Assembly (NCBI GenBank): GCA_903952205.1
Contig: CAJBEZ010000084.1
Span: forward strand, 1-64,000
From: an uncultured Desulfomonile sp.
GTDB lineage: Bacteria; Desulfobacterota; Desulfomonilia; Desulfomonilales; Desulfomonilaceae
Reading direction: 5' to 3'
DNA length: 64,000 nt
The stretch's first letter is position 1; every line of letters starts with the position of its first letter. A model generated the notes under the pieces. It saw nothing but the letters and a program-made list of their open reading frames with translations. It had not been told where the DNA came from and ran no database searches. Shown piece after piece: positions 1 through 10,132 of the stretch. A program made the position numbers and the translations under genes.

Positions 1-1467
1 AAAGGGATAATTCAATACGTTAATCCTGCACAGGAGATCCTCAGCGGATATAATCGCGATGAACTAATCGGAAGAACTCCCAATGTTCTGGAAACCGATT
101 TTCACCACGTCGATTTTCATAAACAGCTTTGGGACACCATAGGCGTTGGAGAAGCATGGTCAGGCAGGTTCGTCAATAAGAAAAAAGATGGGGCTGAATA
201 CCATGAAGACGCCACGATCTCCCCGATTTACGACCATTCTGGGAACCTCACTAACTTCGTCGTGGTACAACATGATGTGACCCATCAGGTAGCGCTTCAG
301 GAACAACTGTTTCAGGCCCAAAAGATGGAGGCCATTGGAACACTCGCAGGTGGTTTTGCGCATGACTTCAACAACAAACTCCAGGTTATCGATGGCTACG
401 TGGACATGATGCTTTCCGACAAGGATCTTCCCGATACAAGAAAACAGGACATGAGAATAATAAAGCAAGCCGTTGATAGTAGCGCTGAACTGATTAAAGG
501 GATGATGGTCTTCAGTCGAAAGACACCTATCGGACTCCAACAGATTGATCTGAACAAAATTATTTCGCAGATTTGTTCTATGCTGGCTCCAGTTATGTCC
601 AATAATATAGACATAGACCTTTCCCTGGCTGATGACCTCTGGACAATAAACGGAGCCCCAAATCAAATTGACCAGATTCTGATGAACCTTGCCGTAAACG
701 CAAGGGACGCTATGCCGGATGGCGGCAGGCTAACCATAAAAACAGAGAATATTACTTTGGATGACGAATACTGCATCTTTGACCCTCTCGCAAAACCTGG
801 AAGATACGCACTGATCACCCTATCGGATACCGGTACCGGTATGAACAAGGAAACATCATGTCATATTTTTGAGCCATTCTTCACCACCAAAGAAGCGGAC
901 AAAGGAACCGGATTGGGGCTCGCAGTGGTATACGGGATAGTGGAACAGCATGGCGCCAGGATTATTTGCGATAGCGCTCCATCTGTTGGCGCTACGTTCA
1001 AGATCTATTTCCCGGCGATTGAGGAAGTCCAGAAAGAAGACTATTTCGAAAATAAAGAACCACCGAGGGAACAGGGTGAAACCATCCTCATGGTTGATGA
1101 TGAAGCTGACTTTCTTGAACTGGCCGGACGTACGTTGAATCGCGCCAAATACACTGTGATCCGTGCATTAAACGGTAAAGAAGCATTAGAGCTTTATGAA
1201 AAACATCGGACGGAAATTAGACTGGTCATTCTGGATCTTCTAATGCCGGGGATGAGCGGGAAAGAGTGTCTTGAAGCTTTGCGGAAATTAGACCCCAATG
1301 TCAGGGTCCTTATTGCAAGTGGGGCTTTAAACTCTGAAATCGAGGCGGATTTGAAGGTGACAGGGGCTAGAGGTCTTATCGCTAAGCCGTTTGATACGGC
1401 GAAACTCCATGAGGAGATCCGGAGGATTATTGATGAGGAGAAAAGCAAGACCGAGGCGGGACTTTAG
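1..1467 (+). CDS. Hybrid PAS sensor histidine kinase with receiver domain, 5' end cut by window
   Basis: The frame is open from base 1, so the N-terminus lies outside the window. Visible residues about 1-95 form a PAS domain (YVNPA, GYNRDELIG, HEDATISP). A HisKA dimerisation region follows with phospho-acceptor His near residue 121 in HDFNN, then a HATPase domain with N box (NLAVNARDAMP), G1 (DTGTGM), F box (FEPFFTTK) and G2 (GTGLGLAVVYG). From about residue 360 a receiver domain runs to the end, with the acidic pair in MVDDE, phospho-acceptor Asp near residue 412 (VILDLLMPG) and conserved Lys (AKPF). It autophosphorylates and passes phosphate to its own receiver; the output partner is unknown. 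It closely resembles the last PAS-kinase-receiver part of the kinase at 3443-6682, so the two are probably paralogues. Confidence 0.93.
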   Translation, partial: KGIIQYVNPAQEILSGYNRDELIGRTPNVLETDFHHVDFHKQLWDTIGVGEAWSGRFVNKKKDGAEYHEDATISPIYDHSGNLTNFVVVQHDVTHQVALQEQLFQAQKMEAIGTLAGGFAHDFNNKLQVIDGYVDMMLSDKDLPDTRKQDMRIIKQAVDSSAELIKGMMVFSRKTPIGLQQIDLNKIISQICSMLAPVMSNNIDIDLSLADDLWTINGAPNQIDQILMNLAVNARDAMPDGGRLTIKTENITLDDEYCIFDPLAKPGRYALITLSDTGTGMNKETSCHIFEPFFTTKEADKGTGLGLAVVYGIVEQHGARIICDSAPSVGATFKIYFPAIEEVQKEDYFENKEPPREQGETILMVDDEADFLELAGRTLNRAKYTVIRALNGKEALELYEKHRTEIRLVILDLLMPGMSGKECLEALRKLDPNVRVLIASGALNSEIEADLKVTGARGLIAKPFDTAKLHEEIRRIIDEEKSKTEAGL

Positions 1468-1721
1468 AAAACCTTACTACACCAAAAAGCTGTTGATTAT
1501 ATTGGAGCCACTTCTGGTAACCTATACAATATTCGGCCAATTGTTACGAGGCAGCGATACACCCTTTGATCGTCACCTTTAAGATGATCGTAGTCATCTC
1601 GAGGTCAAGAATTTCGTTCCTACTGATAACAGATGTCAGCAATTTATCTCCCGGTTCATTGGTTCTTTGAGTTCAGGAGACGCATTCGGAGACTCGCAGA
1701 TTTGATCCTCAGCAGCGTTTC

Positions 1722-2562
1722 TTAGGACACGGTCACCGTTGATATTGTCGTCCAGTCTGGAAACAACACCCTGACTGTGGTCCCCTTCCCGGCTTCGCTA
1801 TCCACCATTATGGCGCCATGATGACCCTTTACAGTTCCGATCACTTCGGCCATGCCCAGGCCACGACCAGTGAATTTTGTTGTGAAGAACGGATCAAAAA
1901 GCCTGCGCAGAGTCTCGGTCCCCATGCCGCAACCAGTGTCAGTAACTTCCAGAAACACAAACCGGCAACCCCATCATGTTTATAACTCTAAAGAACACTC
2001 TGTCCAGTTCCCGTGTTGACACTTTGATGACAACCACTCCCAGGGGGTTGGCGCCATCTGAAAGATAAACCGGATAGCTGACAAAAATTCCTCTTGTCCC
2101 GGTGACCAATCCTACAGCCAATTCAACACTCGGCCTGCCTTGAATGGCGCCCTGGAAATACTTGCGAAACAGATAGTTAACATCAACGAAGCTATCTGGC
2201 TGATTACGGTTGCTGGAGCCGATGCAATTTCCTGAACTATCGATCAGAAAACAGTAGTCATAACCAAGGCCTTCCATAAAATGGTCCAGGATCCGGTTAG
2301 CCTGTAAGAGGGGCTCCTTATTCTGGTTGTCCACCAGCGCTTCCTGAAACTGTTCGAAACCAGCCAGGGCCTTGACCACATCATAATTAAACGAGACGAG
2401 CTTAACAACATCGTCTCTGAGCCCTTCGTTGGTTGCGACAAATTCTTTTTCGGTCTCCCTAAGAGCGGATTCCTGTACAGATCTGTAATAAAGATATCCC
2501 CCTGCAGCAGTGGATAGCACAGAGAACAACCCCAACAATAGAACAACCGTTCGCACGTTCAT
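1722..2562 (-). pseudogene. Remnant of a Cache-domain sensor histidine kinase with internal deletion and frameshift
   Basis: Two minus-strand pieces of one gene are joined out of frame. The 5' piece (2562-1939) has a good start (AGAGG before ATG), one N-terminal membrane segment (VVLLLGLFSVLSTAAGG) and a periplasmic double-Cache-like sensor ending near VINMMGLP. The 3' piece, open from about 1965 down to the stop at 1722, is only the end of a HATPase domain: VTDTGCGMG (G1), LFDPFFTTKF (F box) and GRGLGMAEVIG (G2). The second membrane segment, the HisKA histidine and the N box are absent. The simplest reading is a deletion that removed the middle and shifted the frame near 1960. The sensor half could still be made as a membrane-anchored binding protein. 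Confidence 0.8.
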
Positions 2563-2947
2563 GTGAAATTCCTCTACAAAAGAAGGATGATCTGGGCCAT
2601 CTCATTTCTTAGTATTCACGTAATCACTCTTAAAGAAGTTTCGTTCGAAATGACATTTCACTCATCCCACGCCAGGGGCTCTCCAATATTGAAATGATGG
2701 GACATTTATATAGAAGATGACAATTTTCTTGTTTGGTTGTAAGTATAACTGGCATTGATTACAATCTAAAATATGATTGCAGCCTCTCGAGGAAGCAACG
2801 GACTCAGGTTTTGGTCACCAAATATCCGAAAATAAATCGATTAAAATACCGTGTTGTGAGCTTTTTGAATATATTAGCCACTTCTCACACTCAAATGTAT
2901 TGGCCCAACCTAATATGCTTTCTCCCTTTCCACGGAGTGAAAAAACC
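2563..2947. other. Intergenic region between the kinase remnant and the STAS gene
   Basis: These 385 bases separate two divergent genes and should carry both promoters. I see AT-rich stretches but no hexamer pair convincing enough to name. The upstream in-frame extension of the STAS gene in this region is judged non-coding because it lacks family similarity. Confidence 0.5.
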
Positions 2948-3277
2948 ATGAAGATCGAACAGAAAGATGGAGTGACGATCATCATAGCAGACAAGAGGCT
3001 GGACGCTCTTGTCGGGCCAAAGCTTAAAGACTTGGTCACGGAGTTGGCCCAGGAGCCTGGCCTGAAACTTGTGATTGATATGGAGCAAACACGCTTTCTG
3101 GATAGCTCGGGTTGCAAATGGCTTGCGTCATCGGCCAAGCACGTCGCAAAAAATAGCGGGGTCATGAAAATTGCCCGGCCTGCCAAGCAGCCCCTTGAAA
3201 TACTTCAGATGGTGCATCTCGACAGGTTGTTCGAAATTCATGAGAGTTTAGACAGCGCATCTGGATCTTTTACTTAA
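2948..3277 (+). CDS. STAS-domain protein, anti-sigma-factor antagonist type
   Basis: This 109-residue protein is a single STAS domain like SpoIIAA/RsbV. The hallmark segment is FLDSSGCKWL, with the Ser that partner-switch kinases phosphorylate, preceded by the strand LVIDMEQ. Such proteins bind an RsbW-type kinase when unphosphorylated and release its target. The frame is open further upstream, but the ATG at 2948 starts exactly where the family begins (MKIEQKDGVTIIIAD), so I chose it. No RsbW-type kinase or SpoIIE phosphatase is adjacent; possible partners in the window are the phosphatase at 57793-59112 and the RsbW-like protein at 60896-62215. That link is inference. Confidence 0.88.
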   Translation: MKIEQKDGVTIIIADKRLDALVGPKLKDLVTELAQEPGLKLVIDMEQTRFLDSSGCKWLASSAKHVAKNSGVMKIARPAKQPLEILQMVHLDRLFEIHESLDSASGSFT

Positions 3278-3300
3278 TCAATATTATAATTATGGTATTA

Positions 3301-3347
3301 TTGCGCTAACTGATATAGTTAATATTAAGGTTAATATTAAAGCGCAA
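3301..3347. repeat. Tandem 11-base repeats framed by a 7-base inverted repeat
   Basis: Between two convergent genes GTTAATATTAA occurs at 3318-3328 and again at 3330-3340, a 12-base period, close to one helical turn. The pair is flanked by TTGCGCT (3301-3307) and its exact complement AGCGCAA (3341-3347). It could be a bidirectional terminator with a long loop or a protein-binding site; nothing else in the sequence decides between them. Confidence 0.55.
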
Positions 3348-3442
3348 ATTAGCATATATTACAATGTATTTTCGCTTCATGGGTAGATCACAAACTTACG
3401 ACATTCGGCTTCGCCGGTAGCATGACACCAGGCTTGAAGGTT

Positions 3443-6400
3443 TCAGCTCAAGGCCTGTCTGACTTCCGTCAATAGATCCACCAAGCGGTATGGTTTACTG
3501 ATGGAAGCTCTTACATTGTTTGGAAAAGACTTTAACTCAGATACGTCTATTGCGAATCCGCTGGCAATTATGACACGTACGCTCCCGTTCAGGTTTTTCA
3601 GTGTCTCCAAACATTCTCGTCCACCCATTTCCGGCATTATCCAGTCCAGAATTACCAATGCTATCTCTTCACGATGTGAGGAGTATAATTCCAGGGCCTC
3701 TATTCCATTCACCGCAATAATTACTTTGTACCCCGCGCCTGAAAGAAAACGTTCCGCGACATGGCGAACCTTTTCCTCATCTTCCACAAGGAGAATCGTC
3801 TCTCTTCCAAAACCGGGAAGAGGGGTATGCTGATCAAGTTGATTACGGTTTTCATGAATACTCTTGGGGAAGTGGATCATGAAGCTTGTGCCTTTACCCA
3901 AGTCACTTTGACATTCTATATGTCCCCCGTGTTGCTTTACAATTCCATAAACGGTGGCTAACCCAAGTCCAGTGCCCCTACCGAATCCCTTCGTCGTGTA
4001 AAATGGCTCAAATATGTGATTGAGCGTATCCTCAGTCATGCCATGTCCGCTGTCTGAAACTTTTAAAAGGACATATTGCCCAGGTTTCGCGTCGCCATGG
4101 TAGAGACGATAGTTTTCATCAAGCGTTACCGTCAGAGTTTCTATTTCAAGCACGCCTTTGTCCGGCATTGCGTCACGGGCGTTTAACGCGAGATTGAAAA
4201 GCACCTGATCTATCTGAACAGGGTCTGCGTCAATTAGTGGTAGGGGATCTTCAAGCTTCAACCTAATCTCGATCATCCTGTGTATTGTTCGTCTCAGTAG
4301 TGGTTCAACATTTCTGACTCTTTCATTGATGTCTACCGTCTGAAATACCGGTTCCACCTTGCGGCTAAACGTCAACAATCTTCTGACCAAGTCAGCGCCA
4401 CTTCGAGCGGCTTCGAGAATTTTGCCTACGCTGGAAAGGCTTGATTCATCAAGGCTCTTCTTTGCAAGCATTAGTTCACTGTAACCGACTACCACCTGCA
4501 GAAGGTTGTTGAAATCATGGGCAATGCCTCCAGCAAGAGTGCCCACAGCCTCCATTTTTTGAGCTTGGGCCAGTTCAGACTGAAGAGAAACTTCAAGAGA
4601 GATGTCACGAGTGACTTTCACGTAATGTGATATGGTCCCGTTTGGGTCTCGGACAGGGGATATTGAAGCCTCTTCATGATATAATGTTCCATCTTTACGC
4701 CGGTTTGTGATTCTACCCTTCCATGTGTTACCTTTGGTTATCTTACTCCAAAGTTCTTCATGAAAATTTTGGTCGTGAGCCCCACTATTCAGAAAATTCG
4801 GATTTTTCCCTATGATTTCATGGGGAGAGTATCCCGTAATCAATCCAAACGCCGGGTTCACATACTGTATCAAGCCATTGAAATCAGTGACCATAATCGC
4901 CTCGGCGGCCTGTTCTATCGCCGTGGCTAACATTCGACTCGATTCCTCAACTTTCAGCCGTTCAGTAATGTCGTTTATGAAAACCAGCACCGCAGGCCCA
5001 TCATCCCAAAGAATCATCCCAGAATCTATTTCCACGATCTTTTCCGCTCCGGCCCGAGTCTGGATGCGGATAGAATAGCGACTGGGAAGATCTTCGCCGT
5101 TAAGTCTCCGGTAGTGTCTTTCCATAACCATTTCTCGATCTTCCGGATGGATGAAATTGGTAAATGGAGTCCCCAGCAACTCCTCGGGGCGATAACCAAC
5201 GATCTCCAGAGTTCGGGGATTGACAAATTTTAACTTTCCATCCTGGGCAACTAGAATCCCCTCCATCGCGCCGTCCGCCAAAACACGATATTTCCTCTCA
5301 GATTCGCTCAGGGCGTCCTCTGCGAGCTTGCGATCTGTGATATCCCTGTTCGAACCTCTCCGTCCCAGGAATTTGCCTTCTTTAGAATGAACCGCCCGGC
5401 ACATATGGTTTATCCATTTTGTTTCTCCGGTTCTGGTAATTATTTTAAAATCCAGGCCATGTTGGTCATCCAATGGAGACAACGAAACCTCTTGAATATG
5501 AGATAGGAAATTGTCCCTGTATTCCCGGTGAACCATCTTTTCAATCAGTCTAGAATCAGAAACAAACTCCGCAGAAGAATACCCAGTGATTCTTTCACAT
5601 GCCGGAGAGACATAAATCAATTTTCCATCCGGGTCGATCCAGTATTCCCAATCATAGGTGAAGTCAGCCACGGTACGGTATCGTTCTTCACTCTGCTCAA
5701 GGGCGTTTACGGCTTTTTTAAATTCTGTTATGTCATTTCCAACAAACAGCGCCTCGTCGATTTTACCTTCCTGATCAGTGATTTTACGATGCGTCCACGA
5801 AACCCACGCCGGTTGACCATCACTGCGAACGGTCTCACTGGTAATGGCGTCGAAGGAATTGGGGCCGTCAAATAAACCTTCTGTTGACTCTGCCAGATCT
5901 CTTCGGTCTTTTCCACTTTCGGGTAATATAGCTCTTAGAATAGTTTCTTCCGATCCTTTGGCCAGAGGAAATCCAAAAAATGCATTGGCGAATTTGTTTG
6001 AGAAGGTTACCCGACCGCTTCGGTCAACTCGTAAGATCATACTGTTTACGCTTTCGACCAGTTGACGGTAATTTGTCTCACTTTTTTCGAGAGCCTTTGT
6101 CAACTCCGTGTGCGCCAACTGCCCGGTCAGTAGTTTTCCAAGAATCATCGTCGCCAGCGGATACAAAATCAGAAACGACGGAGCGATTACTGAAATTGCA
6201 TGCAAGATCAAAGAACGAGGCAAAGCCAACGTCCACAACAACACCGCTGAGTGAACAGACAGCCCAAAAATCAGCAGCTCCACAGTACTAATGTGAGACA
6301 ATTCTTGCCGCCTGTAACGCCTCCAAGCGATACCTATTAGGCTGGACGTCACAATTGTCCCAACGCCCATGGCAACGCCGGACCCACCCATATAGATTCG

Positions 6401-6682
6401 AAATGCGGCTGCTATCACCGCTGCTATTCCAGCTGGGAGAGCGCCAAAGAAAAGGCCCCCCACACTTAAAATAATGGTTCTTGTATCAAAGATTATTCCT
6501 GAGCCGAAGGTCCATGGATTGATCATGATGGCCACGCATATTGTACCCAAAGCAAGGCCAATCAGCCCCCTGGTCCATAAACGCCCGGCAAGTCCACTGC
6601 GAAGCGTAAGATCGAGCAGCACCCCCAGCGCCAGTAACAATGCGGCGTTCTCAATTAGTCCAATGACCGGACTTGGATTCAT
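3443..6682 (-). CDS. 5TMR-LYT / multi-PAS hybrid histidine kinase with receiver domain
   Basis: A 1079-residue hybrid kinase. Residues about 1-190 are a multi-pass membrane region of the LytS-type 5TMR family (NPWTFGSGIIFDTRTI and GGLFFGALPAGIAA are typical), a fold linked to sensing of small cell-wall or metabolic ligands. Four PAS domains follow, starting near residues 205, 335, 460 and 590. HisKA (HDFNN) lies near 735, HATPase near 835-945 (NLALNARDAMP, DSGHGM, FEPFYTTK, GTGLGLATVYG) and a C-terminal receiver near 960-1079 (LVEDEE, VILDWIMPE, SKPY). Phosphate probably moves from the His to its own receiver; no DNA-binding partner is adjacent. The last PAS onward matches the truncated kinase at 1-1467. 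Confidence 0.95.
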   Translation of the reverse strand: MNPSPVIGLIENAALLLALGVLLDLTLRSGLAGRLWTRGLIGLALGTICVAIMINPWTFGSGIIFDTRTIILSVGGLFFGALPAGIAAVIAAAFRIYMGGSGVAMGVGTIVTSSLIGIAWRRYRRQELSHISTVELLIFGLSVHSAVLLWTLALPRSLILHAISVIAPSFLILYPLATMILGKLLTGQLAHTELTKALEKSETNYRQLVESVNSMILRVDRSGRVTFSNKFANAFFGFPLAKGSEETILRAILPESGKDRRDLAESTEGLFDGPNSFDAITSETVRSDGQPAWVSWTHRKITDQEGKIDEALFVGNDITEFKKAVNALEQSEERYRTVADFTYDWEYWIDPDGKLIYVSPACERITGYSSAEFVSDSRLIEKMVHREYRDNFLSHIQEVSLSPLDDQHGLDFKIITRTGETKWINHMCRAVHSKEGKFLGRRGSNRDITDRKLAEDALSESERKYRVLADGAMEGILVAQDGKLKFVNPRTLEIVGYRPEELLGTPFTNFIHPEDREMVMERHYRRLNGEDLPSRYSIRIQTRAGAEKIVEIDSGMILWDDGPAVLVFINDITERLKVEESSRMLATAIEQAAEAIMVTDFNGLIQYVNPAFGLITGYSPHEIIGKNPNFLNSGAHDQNFHEELWSKITKGNTWKGRITNRRKDGTLYHEEASISPVRDPNGTISHYVKVTRDISLEVSLQSELAQAQKMEAVGTLAGGIAHDFNNLLQVVVGYSELMLAKKSLDESSLSSVGKILEAARSGADLVRRLLTFSRKVEPVFQTVDINERVRNVEPLLRRTIHRMIEIRLKLEDPLPLIDADPVQIDQVLFNLALNARDAMPDKGVLEIETLTVTLDENYRLYHGDAKPGQYVLLKVSDSGHGMTEDTLNHIFEPFYTTKGFGRGTGLGLATVYGIVKQHGGHIECQSDLGKGTSFMIHFPKSIHENRNQLDQHTPLPGFGRETILLVEDEEKVRHVAERFLSGAGYKVIIAVNGIEALELYSSHREEIALVILDWIMPEMGGRECLETLKNLNGSVRVIIASGFAIDVSELKSFPNNVRASISKPYRLVDLLTEVRQALS

Positions 6683-6871
6683 GATGGGACCTCTGATGAG
6701 CTGACGGCTTGATTCGTTGGAAAATCAGCAAAAAAACCTGTGCAACCTCAGCAGTGGCAAACCTTATATTTTGGCGATAAAGATAGTTTCCATGTTTAAC
6801 AAGGTTTTGGCAAGCGAAAAATGGGGGACCTGGGCTTGCGCTGAAAACCCCCTCGTCACTAACAATCATCT

Positions 6872-8305
6872 TCAGCATAACCTGGTCAGATCAACTATCT
6901 CCATCCTATTGTTGATTTCTGGATGCTTCGATGACGGACCCTGCGTCAAAATAACCATCTTCCCGCATATGCAGTTTCCGGCAAGCCATTGACTAGTATA
7001 AAGCCTCCAATCCTCAGGGTCTTCGGGCACGAGTTCCGGGATTACACCATAGGAAAAATGCAGCCTTCGACAAGTCGTCTGGAGAGAACTCACGGCAATA
7101 ATCCAAACCGGCAACTTAAAACGGCTCATACTTCGAGCAGAGGCCCCGGAGCGAGTTGGCACGAAAATCCCATCGGGCTGAACATGATCCAGGGCGTTTT
7201 TCACACTGACGGCAATTATATCCCTGATGTTAGTGTTCCGGCCTATATCCGGCATAGCCAGGAAATGACCTATAGGACGCTTGGATCGATACTCTTCCGT
7301 AGCGCAGGCAATCCGAGCAAGAGTTTCTACGGCGTCTACAGGATATTTTCCTGTAGCCGATTCGGCTGAAAGCATTACGCAGTCCGTACCGTCAAGTATG
7401 TCGTTGGCGACATCCGTAGATTCAGCTCGCGTAGGCCTCCTGTTATTTATCATTGATTCCAGGAGTTGGGTGGCCGTTATGACGGGTTTACCCAACAAGT
7501 TGGCTTTTGCCATGATTTCTTTTTGAACGATGGCTATACGTTCGATCGGGGTTTCAACGCCAAGATCACCACGGGCTATCATGATTCCATCCGCCGCATT
7601 CAAGATTTCATCAATGTTATCCAATGCCCGTGACCTTTCAATCTTGGCAATGACAAACGGACTGGCTCCGAGGAGAGAAGCGGCGTCCCTCAAAGCAGTT
7701 ACATCCGAGGCGGATTCAACAAATGATTGGCTCACGGCATCGACATTCTGTTCCACCGCAAACTTGAGACAATCGTAGTCCCGATCGGTAAAAGCTCCTA
7801 TTCCAACCGATATGCCGGGAAGATTCAGGCCCTTTCTCGAGCTAATTTCAGCGCCTACTACGACCCTGCATTGGACGTCACGACCCGAAATATTCTCAAC
7901 CTCCAGTTGAACCAGACCATCGTTCAGGAATATCTGGTCACCCGGATTGACCACTTGCGGCAGGTTGGGAAGGTTCACAGAAACTCTACGACTGTCACCC
8001 AATATTTCTTCGGTTGTCAGGGAAATTGAATCGCCACTTCTCAACGTGACAGGTTCTTCTTTTAGATTTCCGATTCGAATTTTCGGGCCGGGAAGATCCG
8101 CCATAATGGCTATGTCGCGTCCCATTTTTTGCGAAATTGCTCTTATATTCGTTATGGTTTCTTCGTGTCCGGAGAATTCTCCATGAGAAAAATTGATGCG
8201 CGCGACATTCATACCGGCAAGCATCATTCGCTCAAGTATCTCTGGAGATCTCGACGCGGGACCAATCGTACATACTATTTTCGTCTTGTTGCTCGGATAA
8301 GCCAT
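6872..8305 (-). CDS. pyk: Pyruvate kinase
   Basis: Converts phosphoenolpyruvate and ADP to pyruvate and ATP. The 477 residues are the normal family length. Visible signatures are the N-terminal TKIVCTIGPAS and NFSHG segments, the B domain, the catalytic-lysine segment FVIAKIERS, the metal and phosphate segment IMIARGDLGVE, and TATQLLESMI followed by RPTRAESTDVANDILDGTD. The C-terminal domain (PTRSGASARSMSRFK) is present. The ATG at 8305 begins directly at the first barrel strand, so the start is secure. It is divergent from the malic enzyme at 8658, so enzymes handling pyruvate sit back to back. Confidence 0.97.
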   Translation of the reverse strand: MAYPSNKTKIVCTIGPASRSPEILERMMLAGMNVARINFSHGEFSGHEETITNIRAISQKMGRDIAIMADLPGPKIRIGNLKEEPVTLRSGDSISLTTEEILGDSRRVSVNLPNLPQVVNPGDQIFLNDGLVQLEVENISGRDVQCRVVVGAEISSRKGLNLPGISVGIGAFTDRDYDCLKFAVEQNVDAVSQSFVESASDVTALRDAASLLGASPFVIAKIERSRALDNIDEILNAADGIMIARGDLGVETPIERIAIVQKEIMAKANLLGKPVITATQLLESMINNRRPTRAESTDVANDILDGTDCVMLSAESATGKYPVDAVETLARIACATEEYRSKRPIGHFLAMPDIGRNTNIRDIIAVSVKNALDHVQPDGIFVPTRSGASARSMSRFKLPVWIIAVSSLQTTCRRLHFSYGVIPELVPEDPEDWRLYTSQWLAGNCICGKMVILTQGPSSKHPEINNRMEIVDLTRLC

Positions 8306-8657
8306 TCTATGATCCTGATGTCATTAATTTGTCCATTACACATTATACATTATCCTGTGTTAAATCGTTATCAGTTGATCGCAAACTTTGACAGTCCAAG
8401 TTATGCCTTTTTGCTATAGCTCATACTATTTTGGGTTTGATCACGTAATTTACAAATAATCGGCAATTACTATCGGAAAACATTTTTCTGATCACAGGCC
8501 GGGGAAAACAGTGTGGATTGCGTCCTGTACATTCAACCGGCTTCAAAAAGATTGAAGGACGTGATAAATATTTTCACGAACACGCAAAAGGCGCCAGGAA
8601 GACCGAGTTTTTTGCATACTTGGCACATCGAGTAGCCAGTTGCTCGCAGGAGGAATC
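8306..8657. other. Divergent intergenic region, pyk / malic enzyme
   Basis: These 352 bases must hold the promoters of both genes. The middle is AT-rich. A TTGACA occurs near 8386 but its spacing to the next -10-like hexamer is too long to call a promoter. No RNA gene or hairpin stands out. Confidence 0.4.
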
Positions 8658-10058
8658 ATGTTGGTACAGTCAAGTCCTAGCCACAGTCTTACCATAAGAC
8701 TGAGGTTTGAAAGGCGCCCTGGGGCCCTGGCTAAAATAGCCACTACCATAGGCGAGATGAACGCGCTTGTAGGCTCTATTCCCATTGTCAAGATTCAAGG
8801 AAACCTTGTTATAAGGGATTTTGATATTTACGCCAGCGATGAAAACCATGAACAGAGAATTATAGAGGCGCTCAAGGCCCTTCCGGAAGTTGAAGTGATT
8901 TCCGTTTCCGATAGGACGTTTCAATACCATGAGGGCGGGAAAATAGAAATAACCCCCACCAAGAGACTCGCCGGCAGGGAAGACCTCTCAATGGCGTACA
9001 CCCCCGGGGTTGGTCGAATTTCAACGGCCATTGCTAACAATAGCGATCTGGCCTTTAAATACACTATGAAAAGCAATTCAGTGGCGATAGTTACTGATGG
9101 TTCCGCTGTGCTGGGTCTTGGAAACATAGGACCGTTAGGCGCTATTCCAGTGATGGAAGGGAAATCAATGCTTTTCAAGGAATTTGCTGGAATCAACGCG
9201 TTTCCGATTTGTCTGAACGTATCGACCACGGATGAGATTGTGGCGGTTGTAAAGGCTATCAGTCCTGTCTTTGCCGCCATCAATCTTGAGGACATATCGG
9301 CCCCCCGATGTTTCGAAATTGAAGAACGACTGACAGGAGAACTTGACATTCCTGTGTTCCACGACGATCAACATGGTACGTCAATCGCCGTGTTGGCGGC
9401 ATTGAGAAACGCTTTGAAGAGGGTGGAGAAGCGGCTCAGTGAAATCAGACTGGTTGTTTCCGGCACAGGGGCCGCCGGGGTCGCATGCGTCAAGACAATG
9501 CTCGAAGCCGGCGCAAGACACATTCTTTGTTGTGACAGCAACGGGGCGCTATATCCTGGTCGCTCTGAAGGCATGAACCCCATCAAGGAAGAATTGGCCC
9601 TTCTTACCAACCCGGAGGGAATTCAAGTTCCTCTCAAGGAAGCGTTAGTGGGAGCCGATGCGTTTATTGGACTTTCAGCGGGAAATCTTCTCGAACCCAA
9701 AGACCTTGCGGTCATGGCGCCAAGAGCGATTGTTTTTGCTCTGGCCAACCCCATTCCAGAGGTCAATCCATGGGAAGCGTTGGATTATGCGCAAATCGTA
9801 GCCACAGGAAGGAGTGATTTCCCTAATCAAATCAATAACGCTCTCGTCTTCCCCGGGATATTCAAAGGCGCATTGAGTGTCAGGGCAAGGAAAATTACCA
9901 GGGAGATGCGACTGGCGGCGTCAGTCGCAATCGCCGGATTGATACCTGATGATGAACTGGAGGACCAATACATTATACCCGGAATTTTCAACAAAGCAGT
10001 CTGCCCAGCGGTGGCAGCGGCCGTAGGCGATGCCGCGGCTTTTAGCGGGGGATTGTAA
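8658..10058 (+). CDS. NAD(P)-dependent malic enzyme with N-terminal ACT domain
   Basis: Oxidatively decarboxylates malate to pyruvate. The start is the ATG at 8658, preceded by AGGAGGA at 8648-8654; an in-frame TTG at 8640 is less suitable. Residues about 5-80 form an ACT domain (SLTIRLRFERRPGALAKIA), a regulatory module that binds amino acids or similar ligands. The catalytic part follows with YTPGVG (catalytic Tyr), the segment around KYTMKSNSVAIVTDG, the metal-binding stretch FHDDQHGT and the nucleotide-binding loop VVSGTGAAGVAC. With pyruvate kinase next door it may feed or drain pyruvate under allosteric control; the effector is unknown. Confidence 0.95.
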   Translation: MLVQSSPSHSLTIRLRFERRPGALAKIATTIGEMNALVGSIPIVKIQGNLVIRDFDIYASDENHEQRIIEALKALPEVEVISVSDRTFQYHEGGKIEITPTKRLAGREDLSMAYTPGVGRISTAIANNSDLAFKYTMKSNSVAIVTDGSAVLGLGNIGPLGAIPVMEGKSMLFKEFAGINAFPICLNVSTTDEIVAVVKAISPVFAAINLEDISAPRCFEIEERLTGELDIPVFHDDQHGTSIAVLAALRNALKRVEKRLSEIRLVVSGTGAAGVACVKTMLEAGARHILCCDSNGALYPGRSEGMNPIKEELALLTNPEGIQVPLKEALVGADAFIGLSAGNLLEPKDLAVMAPRAIVFALANPIPEVNPWEALDYAQIVATGRSDFPNQINNALVFPGIFKGALSVRARKITREMRLAASVAIAGLIPDDELEDQYIIPGIFNKAVCPAVAAAVGDAAAFSGGL

Positions 10059-10132
10059 TCATTCCAATTCGTAGACGAACAAAGCGCACGGCGTTACAGT
10101 AGCGTTAATCAAGATTAAACGGCTACAGGCGG

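Noticed and set aside
2777-2947. Longer N-terminus of the STAS protein
   Set aside because: The extra 57 residues do not resemble the family; ATG 2948 begins at the first strand of the domain.
6651-6878. Minus-strand frame bridging pyk and the hybrid kinase
   Set aside because: It overlaps the ends of both genes and shows no domain; judged a chance frame.
8386-8420. Promoter TTGACA with TATAGC ahead of the malic enzyme
   Set aside because: The gap between hexamers is 21 bases, too long for sigma-70.
8621-8645. Sigma-54 promoter (TGGCAC ... TTGC) before the malic enzyme
   Set aside because: The two elements are 13 bases apart instead of about five.
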